Of a DNA stretch of 64,000 bases, positions 1 through 9,835 are shown piece by piece. Positions within the stretch are counted from its first letter, which is position 1. Each line of letters begins with the position of its first letter. The DNA lies in the NCBI GenBank assembly GCA_039707655.1, contig CM077673.1, positions 4,970,001 through 5,034,000 of the forward strand, in the 5' to 3' direction. The translations under genes were made by a program, and so were the position numbers. The stretch comes from Elymus sibiricus. Taxonomy: Eukaryota; Streptophyta; Magnoliopsida; Poales; Poaceae. The notes beneath the pieces are model-generated. The model had not been told where the DNA came from. It did no database searches and saw only the letters and a list, made by a program, of their open reading frames with translations.

Positions 1-8
1 CCCAAAAT
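1..8 (+). repeat. 3' end of a type F monomer cut by the window edge
   Basis: The first eight bases match the last eight bases of F monomers elsewhere (for example 713-720), so the array continues to the left of the window. Confidence 0.85.
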
Positions 9-128
9 CAGTGAGTAATAGCATAGAAAACTGGCCGGAACAGACAAAATCTGCTAGTTTTGGCGAGGTCCCGGTAACCGGTCCACGGGCTTCCCCGAAT
101 GTTCGGACGGCCACGACAACCAAAAAAA
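9..128 (+). repeat. Monomer type A (exemplar, 120 bp)
   Basis: Type A is recognised by CTGGCCGGAACAGAC after the start, by CTGCTAG where the others have CTGCGAG, and by CCCGGTAACC where most have CCCCGTAACC. It ends in a run of seven A, the longest of any type, which explains its 120-bp length. CCGGTAACCGG is a dyad with 5-bp arms and holds a BstEII site (GGTAACC). Most six-mers therefore carry a site in A, except beta-type A monomers, which read GGTAAACGG. Confidence 0.9.
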
Positions 129-246
129 CAGTGAATAATAGCATAGAAATCTGGTCAGAATGGACAAAATCTGCGAGTTTTGGTGAGGTCCCCGTAAGCG
201 AACCCCGGGGTTCCCCGAACATTTGGATCGCCCCGGGACCCATAAT
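129..246 (+). repeat. Monomer type B (exemplar, 118 bp)
   Basis: Type B has AAATCTGGTCAGAATGGAC at the start, GTAAGCG(A/G)ACCCCGGGG in the middle, then GAACATTTGGATCGCCCCGG, and ends in GACCCATAAT with no long A run. It groups with F and not with A, C, D or E, because both B and F share the GTAAGCGGACCCC block and a GACCC(A/T)AAAT-like end. Read in reverse, its end gives ATTATGGGTCCC, the part most like pSc119.2. Confidence 0.9.
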
Positions 247-365
247 CAGAGAGTAATAGCATAGAAAACTGGTAAGAATGGACCAAATCTGCGAGTTTTC
301 GCGATGTCACCGTAACCGGTCCACGGGCTTCCCCGAACGTTCGGATGACCAAGAGAACCAAAAAA
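247..365 (+). repeat. Monomer type C (exemplar, 119 bp)
   Basis: Type C begins CAGAGAGTAATAG or CAGTGAGTAATAG and carries GGCGATGTC where the others have GGCGAGGTC, followed by GTCCACGGG and GACCAAGACAACC. It ends in a run of A. It contains the perfect 12-bp palindrome CCGAACGTTCGG at 333-344. In this copy and its block-1 relatives the core reads TTTTCGCGATGTCAC. Elsewhere it is TTTTGGCGATGTC. Confidence 0.9.
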
Positions 366-484
366 CAGTGAATAATAGCACAAAAAACTAGTAAGAATGG
401 ACCAAATCTGCGAGTTTTGGCGAGGTCCCCGTAACCGGACCCCGGGCTTCCCCGAACGTTCGGACGACCACGACAACCAAAAAA
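366..484 (+). repeat. Monomer type D (exemplar, 119 bp)
   Basis: Type D is marked by AACTAGTAAG near the start (preceded by AGCACA or AGAACAGG), GTAACCGGACCCCGGGC (or CCCTGGGC), the perfect palindrome CCGAACGTTCGG at 452-463, and a terminal run of six A after CACGACAACC. GGTCC/GGACC arms flank an 8-base loop in the middle of the monomer. Confidence 0.9.
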
Positions 485-602
485 CAGTGAATAATAGCAT
501 AGAAAACAGGTAAGAATGGACCAAATCTGCGAGTTTTGGCAAGGTCCCCGTAACCGGTCCCCGGGCATCCCCAAATGTTGGGACGACCACAACAACCAAA
601 AA
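485..602 (+). repeat. Monomer type E (exemplar, 118 bp)
   Basis: Type E has GGCAAGGTCCCC where the others have GGCGAGG, then GGGCATCCCCAAATGTTGGG, and ends ACAACAACC with five A. Its dyad is CCCAA-ATG-TTGGG (570-582), a shifted version of the C/D palindrome. E is the monomer that loses 13 bp in block 2 and the transition zone. Confidence 0.9.
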
Positions 603-720
603 CAGTGAATAATAGCATAGAAAACAGGTAAGAATGAAACAAATCTGCGAGTTTTGGCGAGGTCCCCGTAAACAGACCCCATGGTTCTCCGAACGTTTCG
701 ATCGTCCCGAGACCCAAAAT
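603..720 (+). repeat. Monomer type F (exemplar, 118 bp)
   Basis: Type F carries GGACCCCATGGTTCC (an NcoI site) and CGAACGT(T/C)TCGATCGTCCC, and ends AGACCCAAAAT with no long A run. Later copies have GTCTCG and CGAGAC as 6-bp inverted arms around a 7-base loop (for example 26891-26909). F closes the six-mer; the next monomer is always an A. Confidence 0.9.
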
Positions 721-1431
721 CAGTGAGTAATAGCATAGAAAACTGGCCGGAAAAGACAAAATCTGCTAGTTTTGGCGAGGTCCCGGTAACCGGTCCACGG
801 GCTTCCCCGAATGTTCGGACGGCCACGACAACCAAAAAAACAGTGAATAATAGCATAGAAATCTGGTCAGAATGGACAAAATCTGCGAGTTTTGGCGAGG
901 TCCCCGTAAGCGGACCCCGGGGTTCCCCGAACATTTGGATCGCCCCGGGACCCATAATCAGAGAGTAATAGCATAGAAAACAGGTAAGAATGGACCAAAT
1001 CTGCGAGTTTTGGCGATGTCCCCGTAACCGGTCCACGGGCTTCCCCGAAAGTTCGGACGACCAAGACAACCTAAAAACAGTGAATAATAGAACAGGAAAC
1101 TAGTAAGAATGGACCAAATCTGCGAGTTTTGGTGAGGTCCCCGTAACCGGACCCTGGGCTTCCCCGAACGTAAGGACGACCACGACAACCAAGAAACAGT
1201 GAATAATAGCATAGAAAACTGGTAAGAATGCACCAAATTTGCGAGTTTTGACAAGGTCCCCGTAACCGGACCCCGAGTATCCCCAAATCTTGGGACGACC
1301 ACAATAACCAAAAACAGTGAATAATAGCATAGAAAACTGGTCAGACTGGACCAAATCTGCGAGTTCTGGGAGGTCCCCGTAAGCGGACCCCATGGTTCCC
1401 CGAACGTCTCGATCGTCCCAAGACCCAAAAT

Positions 1432-2854
1432 TAGTGAGTAATAGCATAGAAAACTGGCCGGAACAGACAAAATCTGCTAGTTTTGGCGAGGTCCCGGTAA
1501 CCGATCCACGGGCTTCCCCGAATGTTCGGACGACCACGACAACCAAAAAAACAGTGAATAATAGCATAGAAATCTGGTCAGAATGGACAAAATCTGCGAG
1601 TTTTGGTGAGGTCCCCGTAAGCGAACCCCGGGGTTCCCCGAACATTTGGATCGCCCCGGGACCCATAATCAGAGAGTAATAGCATAGAAAACTGGTAAGA
1701 ATGGACCAAATCAGTAAGTTTTCGCGATGTCACAGTAACCGGTCCACGGGCTTCCCCGAACGTTCGGATGACCAAGACAACCAAAAAACAGTGAATAATA
1801 GCACAAAAAACTAGTAAGAATGGACCAAATCTGCGAGTTTTGGCGAGGTCCCCGTAACCGGACCCCGGGCTTCCCCGAACGTTCGGACGACCACGACAAC
1901 CAAAAAACAGTGAATAATAGCATAGAAAACAGGTAAGAATGGACCAAATCTGCGAGTTTTGGCAAGGTCCCCGTAACCGGTCCCCGGGCATCCCCAAATG
2001 TTGGGACGACCACAACAACCAAAAACAGTGAATAATAGCATAGAAAACAGGTAAGAATGGACCAAATCTGCGAGTTTTGGCGAGGTCCCCGTAAACGGAC
2101 CCCATGGTTCCCCGAACGTTTCGATCGTCCCGAGACCCAAAATCAGTGAGTAATAGCATAGAAAACTGGCCGGAAAAGACAAAATCTGCTAGTTTTGGCG
2201 AGGTCCCGGTAACCGGTCCACGGGCTTCCCCGAATGTTCGGACGGCCACGACAACCAAAAAAACAGTGAATAATAGCATAGAAATCTGGTCAGAATGGAC
2301 AAAATCTGCGAGTTTTGGCGAGGTCCCCGTAAGCGGACCCCGGGGTTCCCCGAACATTTGGATCGCCCCGGGACCCATAATCAGAGAGTAATAGCATAGA
2401 AAACAGGTAAGAATGGACCAAATCTGCGAGTTTTGGCGATGTCCCCGTAACCGGTCCACGGGCTTCCCCGAAAGTTCGGACGACCAAGACAACCTAAAAA
2501 CAGTGAATAATAGAACAGGAAACTAGTAAGAATGGACCAAATCTGCGAGTTTTGGTGAGGTCCCCGTAACCGGACCCTGGGCTTCCCCGAACGTAAGGAC
2601 GACCACGACAACCAAGAAACAGTGAATAATAGCATAGAAAACTGGTAAGAATGCACCAAATTTGCGAGTTTTGACAAGGTCCCCGTAACCGGACCCCGAG
2701 CATCCCCAAATGTTGGGACGACCACAACAACCAAAAACAGTGAATAATAGCATAGAAAACTGGTCAGACTGGACCAAATCTGCGAGTTCTGGGAGGTCCC
2801 CGTAAGCGGACCCCATGGTTCCCCGAACGTCTCGATTGTCCCAAGACCCAAAAT
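1432..2854 (+). repeat. Block 1 12-mer, copy 2
   Basis: The copy carries AATCAGTAAGTTTTCGCG and GTCACAGTAACC in its first C monomer (near 1710-1738), both private. The D palindrome is broken as in copy 1 (GTAAGG near 2592). Confidence 0.88.
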
Positions 2855-4277
2855 TAGTGAGTAATAGCATAGAAAACTGGCCGGAACAGACAAAATCTGC
2901 TAGTTTTGGCGAGGTCCCGGTAACCGATCCACGGGCTTCCCCGAATGTTCGGACGACCACGACAACCAAAAAAACAGTGAATAATAGCATAGAAATCTGG
3001 TCAGAATGGACAAAATCTGCGAGTTTTGGTGAGGTCCCCGTAAGCGAACCCCGGGGTTCCCCGAACATTTGGATCGCCCCGGGACCCATAATCAGAGAGT
3101 AATAGCATAGAAAACTGGTAAGAATGGACCAAATCAGTGAGTTTTCGCGATGTCACCGTAACCGGTCCACGGGCTTCCCCGAACGTTCGGATGACCAAGA
3201 CAACCAAAAAACAGTGAATAATAGCACAAAAAACTAGTAAGAATGGACCAAATCTGCGAGTTTTGGCGAGGTCCCCGTAACCGGACCCCGGGCTTCCCCG
3301 AACGTTCGGACGACCACGACAACCAAAAAACAGTGAATAATAGCATAGAAAACAGGTAAGAATGGACCAAATCTGCGAGTTTTGGCAAGGTCCCCGTAAC
3401 CGGTCCCCGGGCATCCCCAAATGTTGGGACGACCACAACAACCAAAAACAGTGAATAATAGCATAGAAAACAGGTAAGAATGGACCAAATCTGCGAGTTT
3501 TGGCGAGGTCCCCGTAAACGGAGCCCATGGTTCCCCGAACGTTTCGATCGTCCCGAGACCCAAAATCAGTGAGTAATAGCATAGAAAACTGGCCGGAAAA
3601 GACAAAATCTGCTAGTTTTGGCGAGGTCCCGGTAACCGGTCCACGGGCTTCCCCGAATGTTCGGACGGCCACGACAACCAAAAAAACAGTGAATAATAGC
3701 ATAGAAATCTGGTCAGAATGGACAAAATCTGCGAGTTTTGGCGAGGTCCCCGTAAGCGGACCCCGGGGTTCCCCGAACATTTGGATCGCCCCGGGACCCA
3801 TAATCAGAGAGTAATAGCATAGAAAACAGGTAAGAATGGACCAAATCTGCGAGTTTTGGCGATGTCCCCGTAACCGGTCCACGGGCTTCCCCGAAAGTTC
3901 GGACGACCAAGACAACCTAAAAACAGTGAATAATAGAACAGGAAACTAGTAAGAATGGACCAAATCTGCGAGTTTTGGTGAGGTCCCCGTAACCGGACCC
4001 TGGGCTTCCCCGAACGTAAGGACGACCACGACAACCAAGAAACAGTGAATAATAGCATAGAAAACTGGTAAGAATGCACCAAATTTGCGAGTTTTGACAA
4101 GGTCCCCGTAACCGGACCCCGAGCATCCCCAAATGTTGGGACGACCACAACAACCAAAAACAGTGAATAATAGCATAGAAAACTGGTCAGACTGGACCAA
4201 ATCTGCGAGTTCTGGGAGGTCCCCGTAAGCGGACCCCATGGTTCCCCGAACGTCTCGATTGTCCCAAGACCCAAAAT
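2855..4277 (+). repeat. Block 1 12-mer, copy 3
   Basis: It has AATCAGTGAGTTTTCGCG in C, GTCTCGATTGTCCC in the F that precedes it and in its own last F, and still has the GTAAGG-broken D palindrome near 4015. It is closest to copy 4. Confidence 0.88.
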
Positions 4278-5700
4278 TAGTGAGTAATAGCATAGAAAAC
4301 TGGCCGGAACAGACAAAATCTGCTAGTTTTGGCGAGGTCCCGGTAACCGATCCACGGGCTTCCCCGAATGTTCGGACGACCACGACAACCAAAAAAACAG
4401 TGAATAATAGCATAGAAATCTGGTCAGAATGGACAAAATCTGCGAGTTTTGGTGAGGTCCCCGTAAGCGAACCCCGGGGTTCCCCGAACATTTGGATCGC
4501 CCCGGGACCCATAATCAGAGAGTAATAGCATAGAAAACTGGTAAGAATGGACCAAATCAGTGAGTTTTCGCGATGTCACCGTAACCGGTCCACGGGCTTC
4601 CCCGAACGTTCGGATGACCAAGACAACCAAAAAACAGTGAATAATAGCACAAAAAACTAGTAAGAATGGACCAAATCTGCGAGTTTTGGCGAGGTCCCCG
4701 TAACCGGACCCCGGGCTTCCCCGAACGTTCGGACGACCACGACAACCAAAAAACAGTGAATAATAGCATAGAAAACAGGTAAGAATGGACCAAATCTGCG
4801 AGTTTTGGCAAGGTCCCCGTAACCGGTCCCCGGGCATCCCCAAATGTTGGGACGACCACAACAACCAAAAACAGTGAATAATAGCATAGAAAACAGGTAA
4901 GAATGGACCAAATCTGCGAGTTTTGGCGAGGTCCCCGTAAACGGACCCCATGGTTCCCCGAACGTTTCGATCGTCCCGAGACCCAAAATCAGTGAGTAAT
5001 AGCATAGAAAACTGGCCGGAAAAGACAAAATCTGCTAGTTTTGGCGAGGTCCCGGTAACCGGTCCACGGGCTTCCCCGAATGTTCGGACGGCCACGACAA
5101 CCAAAAAAACAGTGAATAATAGCATAGAAATCTGGTCAGAATGGACAAAATCTGCGAGTTTTGGCGAGGTCCCCGTAAGCGGACCCCGGGGTTCCCCGAA
5201 CATTTGGATCGCCCCGGGACCCATAATCAGAGAGTAATAGCATAGAAAACATGTAAGAATGGACCAAATCTGCGAGTTTTGGCGATGTCCCCGTAACCGG
5301 TCCACGGGCTTCCCCGAAAGTTCGGACGACCAAGACAACCTAAAAACAGTGAATAATAGAACAGGAAACTAGTAAGAATGGACCAAATCTGCGAGTTTTG
5401 GTGAGGTCCCCGTAACCGGACCCTGGGCTTCCCCGAACGTTCGGACGACCACGACAACCAAGAAACAGTGAATAATAGCATAGAAAACTGGTAAGAATGC
5501 ACCAAATTTGCGAGTTTTGACAAGGTCCCCGTAACCGGACCCCGAGCATCCCCAAATGTTGGGACGACCACAACAACCAAAAACAGTGAATAATAGCATA
5601 GAAAACTGGTCAGACTGGACCAAATCTGCGAGTTCTGGGAGGTCCCCGTAAGCGGACCCCATGGTTCCCCGAACGTCTCGATCATCCCAAGACCCAAAAT
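4278..5700 (+). repeat. Block 1 12-mer, copy 4
   Basis: The D palindrome is intact here (GAACGTTCGG near 5436), unlike copies 1-3. A new mark, AACATGTAAG, appears in the second C monomer near 5248 and is shared with copy 5. Confidence 0.88.
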
Positions 5701-7123
5701 TAGTGAGTAATAGCATAGAAAACTGGCCGGAACAGACAAAATCTGCTAGTTTTGGCGAGGTCCCGGTAACCGGTCCACGGGCTTCCCCGAATGTTCGGAC
5801 GACCACGACAACCAAAAAAACAGTGAATAATAGCATAGAAATCTGGTCAGAATGGACAAAATCTGCGAGTTTTGGTGAGGTCCCCGTAAGCGAACCCCGG
5901 GGTTCCCCGAACATTTGGATCGCCCCGGGACCCATAATCAGAGAGTAATAGCATAGAAAACTGGTAAGAATGGACCAAATCAGTGAGTTTTCGCGATGTC
6001 ACCGTAACCGGTCCACGGGCTTCCCCGAACGTTCGGATGACCAAGACAACCAAAAAACAGTGAATAATAGCACAAAAAACTAGTAAGAATGGACCAAATC
6101 TGCGAGTTTTGGCGAGGTCCCCGTAACCGGACCCCGGGCTTCCCCGAACGTTCGGACGACCACGACAACCAAAAAACAGTGAATAATAGCATAGAAAACA
6201 GGTAAGAATGGACCAAATCTGCGAGTTTTGGCAAGGTCCCCGTAACCGGTCCCCGGGCATCCCCAAATGTTGGGACGACCACAACAACCAAAAACAGTGA
6301 ATAATAGCATAGAAAACAGGTAAGAATGGACCAAATCTGCGAGTTTTGGCGAGGTCCCCGTAAACGGACCCCATGGTTCCCCGAACGTTTCGATCGTCCC
6401 GAGACCCAAAATCAGTGAGTAATAGCATAGAAAACTGGCCGGAAAAGACAAAATCTGCTAGTTTTGGCGAGGTCCCGGTAACCGGTCCACGGGCTTCCCC
6501 GAATGTTCGGACGGCCACGACAACCAAAAAAACAGTGAATAATAGCATAGAAATCTGGTCAGAATGGACAAAATCTGCGAGTTTTGGCGAGGTCCCCGTA
6601 AGCGGACCCCGGGGTTCCCCGAACATTTGGATCGCCCCGGGACCCATAATCAGAGAGTAATAGCATAGAAAACATGTAAGAATGGACCAAATCTGCGAGT
6701 TTTGGCGATGTCCCCGTAACCGGTCCACGGGCTTCCCCGAAAGTTCGGACGACCAAGACAACCTAAAAACAGTGAATAATAGAACAGGAAACTAGTAAGA
6801 ATGGACCAAATCTGCGAGTTTTGGTGAGGTCCCCGTAACCGGACCCTGGGCTTCCCCGAACGTTCGGACGACCACGACAACCAAGAAACAGTGAATAATA
6901 GCATAGAAAACTGGTAAGAATGCACCAAATTTGCGAGTTTTGACAAGGTCCCCGTAACCGGACCCCGAGCATCCCCAAATGTTGGGACGACCACAACAAC
7001 CAAAAACAGTGAATAATAGCATAGAAAACTGGTCAGACTGGACCAAATCTGCGAGTTCTGGGAGGTCCCCGTAAGCGGACCCCATGGTTCCCCGAACGTC
7101 TCGATCATCCCAAGACCCAAAAT
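5701..7123 (+). repeat. Block 1 12-mer, copy 5
   Basis: The copy is near-identical to copy 4, sharing AACATGTAAG (near 6671), the intact D palindrome and GTCTCGATCATCCC in F. It is the last unit with 1,423-bp spacing; the next A monomer (7124) already belongs to block 2. Confidence 0.88.
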
Positions 7124-9835
7124 TAGTGAGTAATAGCATAGAAAACTGGCCGGAACAGACAAAATCTGCTAGTTTTGGCGAGGTCCCGGTAACCGGTCCA
7201 CGGGCTTCCCCGAATTTCGGACGGCCACGACAACCAAAAAAACAGTGAATAATAGCATAGAAATCTGGTGAGAATGGACAAAATCTGCGAGTTTTGGCGA
7301 GGTCCCCGTAAGCGAACCCCGGGGTTCCCCGAACATTTGGATCGCCCCGGGACCCATAACCAGTGAGTAATAGCATAGAAAACAGGTAAGAATGGACCAA
7401 ATCTGCGAGTTTTGGCGATGTCACCGTAACCGGTCCACAGGCTTCCCCGAACGTGCGGACGACCAAGACAACCAAAAAACAGTGAATAATAGCACAGAAA
7501 ACTAGTAAGAATGGACCAAATCTGCGAGTTTTGGCGAGGTCCCCGTAACCGGACCCCGGGCTTCCCCGAACGTTCGGACGACCACGACAACCAAAAAACA
7601 GTGAATAATAGCATAGAAAACTGGTAAGAATGGACCAAATCTGCGAGTTTTGGCAAGGTCCCCGGGCATCCCCAAATGTTGGGACGACCACAACAACCAA
7701 AAACAGTGAATAATAGCATAGAAAACAGGTAAGAATGGACCAAATCTGCGAGTTTTGGCGAGGTCCCCGTAAGCGGACCCCATGGTTCCCCGAACGTGTC
7801 GATCGTCCCGAGACCCAAAATCAGTGAGTGCATAGAAAACTGGCCGGAACAGACAAAATCTGCTAGTTTTGGCGAGGTCCCGGTAACCGGTCCACGGGCT
7901 TCCCCGAATGTTCGGACGGCCCCGACAACCAAAAAAACAGTGAATAATAGCATAGAAATCTGGTCAGAATGGACAAAATCTGCGAGTTTTGGCGAGGTCC
8001 CCGTAAGCGGACCCCGGGGTTCCCCGAACATTTGGATCGCCCCGGGACCCATAATCAGAGAGTAATAGCATAGAAAACAGGTAAGAATGGACCAAATCTG
8101 CGAGTTTTGGCGATGTCCCCGTAACCGGTCCACGGGCTTCCCCGAACGTTCGGACGACCAAGACAACCAAAAAACAGTGAATAATAGAACAGGAAACTAG
8201 TAAGAATGGACCAAATCTGCGAGTTTTGGTGAGGTCCCCGTAACCGGACCCTGGGCTTCCCCGAACGTTCGGACGACCACAACAACCAAAAAACAGTGAA
8301 TAATAGCATAGAAAACTGGTAAGAATGCACCAAATTTGCGAGTTTTGGCAAGGTCCCCGTAACCGGACCCCGAGCATCCCCAAATGTTGGGACGACGACA
8401 ACAACCAAAAACTGTGAATAATAGCATAGAAAACTGGTCAGACTGGACCAAATCTGCGAGTTCTGGCGAGGTCCCCGTAAGCAGACCCCATGGTTCCCCG
8501 AACGTCTCGATCGTCCCAAGACCCAAAATCAGTGAGTAATAGCACAGAAAACTGGCCGGAACAGACAAAATCTGCTAGTTTTGGCGAGGTCCCGGTAACC
8601 GGTCCACGGGCTTCCCCGAATGTTCGGACGGCCACGACAACCAAAAAAACAGTGAATAATAGAATAGAAATCTGGTCAGAATGGACAAAATCTGCGAGTT
8701 TTGGCGAGGTCCCCGTAAGCGAACCCCGAGGTTCCCCGAACATTTGGATCGCCCCGGGACCCATAACCAGTGAGTAATAGCATAGAAAACAGGTAAGAAT
8801 GGACCAAATCTGCGAGTTTTGGCGATGTCACCGTAACCGGTCCACAGGCTTCCCCGAACGTGCGGACGACCAAGACAACCAAAAAACCGTGAATAATAGC
8901 ACAAAAAACTAGTAAGAATGGACCAAATCTGCGAGTTTTGGCCAGGTCCCCGTAACCAGACGCCGGGCTTCCCCGAACGTTCGGACGACCACGACAAACA
9001 AAAAACAGTGAATAATAGCACAGAAAACTGGTAAGAATGGACCAAATCTGTGAGTTTTGGCAAGGTCCCCGTAACCGGTCCCCGGGCATCCCCAAATGTT
9101 GGGACGACCACAACAACCAAAAACAGTGAATAATAGCATAGAAAACAGGTAAGAATGGACCAAATCTGCGAGTTTTGGCGAGGTCCCCGTAAACGGACCC
9201 CATGGTTCCCCGAACGTTTCGATCGTCCCGAGACCCAAAATCAGTGAGTAATAGCATAGAAAACTGGCCGGAAAAGACAAAATCTGCTAGTTTTGGCGAG
9301 GTCCCGGTAACCGGTCCACGGGCTTCCCCGAATGTTCGGACGGCCACGACAACCAAAAAAACAGTGAATAATAGCATAGAAAATAGGTAAGAATTGACCA
9401 AATCTGCGAGTTTTGGCGATGTCCCCGTAACCGGTCCACGGGCTTCCCCGAACGTTCGGACGACCACGACAACCAAAAAACAGTGAATAATAGAACAGGA
9501 AACTAGTAAGAATGGACGAAATCTGCGAGTTTTGGTGAGGTCCCCGTAACCGGACCCTGGGCTTCCCCGAACGTTCGGACGACCACGACAACCAAAAAAC
9601 AGTGAATAATAGCATAGAAAACTGGTAAGAATGCACCAAATTTGCGAGTTTTGGCAAGGTCCCCGTAACTGGACCCCGAGCATCCCCAAATGTTGGGACG
9701 ACCACAACAACCAAAAACAGTGAATAATAGCATAGAAAACTGGTCAGACTGGACCAAATCTGCGAGTTCTGGCGAGGTCCCCGTAAGCGGACCCCATGGT
9801 TCCCCGAACGTCTCGATCGTCCCAAGACCCAAAAT
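7124..9835 (+). repeat. Block 2 23-mer, copy 1 (2,712 bp)
   Basis: This copy is one base short because its first A reads GAATTTCGG instead of GAATGTTCGG (near 7213). The 13-bp E deletion is at 7663/7664 and the 4-base A deletion at 7829/7830. It starts in register with block 1: no foreign sequence separates the two. Confidence 0.88.

Larger units (their letters stand above)
9..720 (+). repeat. Founder six-monomer HOR A-B-C-D-E-F (712 bp)
   Basis: Monomers of 120+118+119+119+118+118 bp sum to 712 bp, and the A signature recurs at 721. The A-F order holds through nearly the whole window, so this is the base level of organisation. Three later sequence states are called alpha, beta and gamma here. 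Alpha has CCGATCCACGGG in A and GAATGCACC in E. Beta has GGTAAACGG in A, CTGGTTAG in B and CCCCCGGC in D. Gamma has GGTTCCGG in A, TTTTCGGGAGG in B and GTCAACG in C. Confidence 0.9.
9..1431 (+). repeat. Block 1 12-mer, copy 1
   Basis: This copy differs from the next four in its first C monomer, which reads AAATCTGCGAGTTTTCGCG. The others read AAATCAGT(A/G)AGTTTTCGCG. Its second D monomer reads GAACGTAAGGACG near 1167, breaking the 12-bp palindrome. Confidence 0.88.
9..7123 (+). repeat. Block 1: 1,423-bp 12-mer HOR, five copies
   Basis: Corresponding A monomers begin at 9, 1432, 2855, 4278, 5701 and 7124, exactly 1,423 bp apart. Each copy is two different six-mers (712 + 711 bp). The second lacks one base in F (TTCTGGGAGG where others have TTCTGGCGAGG). 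It has AACAGGAAACTAG in D and GAATGCACCAAATTTGCG in E, the marks later found in alpha six-mers. From the second copy on, each copy begins TAGTGAG instead of CAGTGAG. Confidence 0.92.

Noticed and set aside
681..968. Recurrent 81-95-codon plus-strand frames across F, A and B monomers
   Set aside because: They recur in nearly every six-mer as a by-product of repetition, have no independent conservation and overlap long frames on the other strand.
1070..1082. CCTAAA string as a possible telomeric repeat
   Set aside because: It is a single CAACCTAAAAACAG variant of the A-run end of a C monomer, not a tandem CCCTAAA array.
7124..7361. Mobile-element insertion at the block 1/block 2 boundary or in the 25-27 kb transition
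   Set aside because: No terminal repeats, target-site duplication or non-satellite bases are present; the monomer phase continues unbroken and all bases can be assigned to types A-F.
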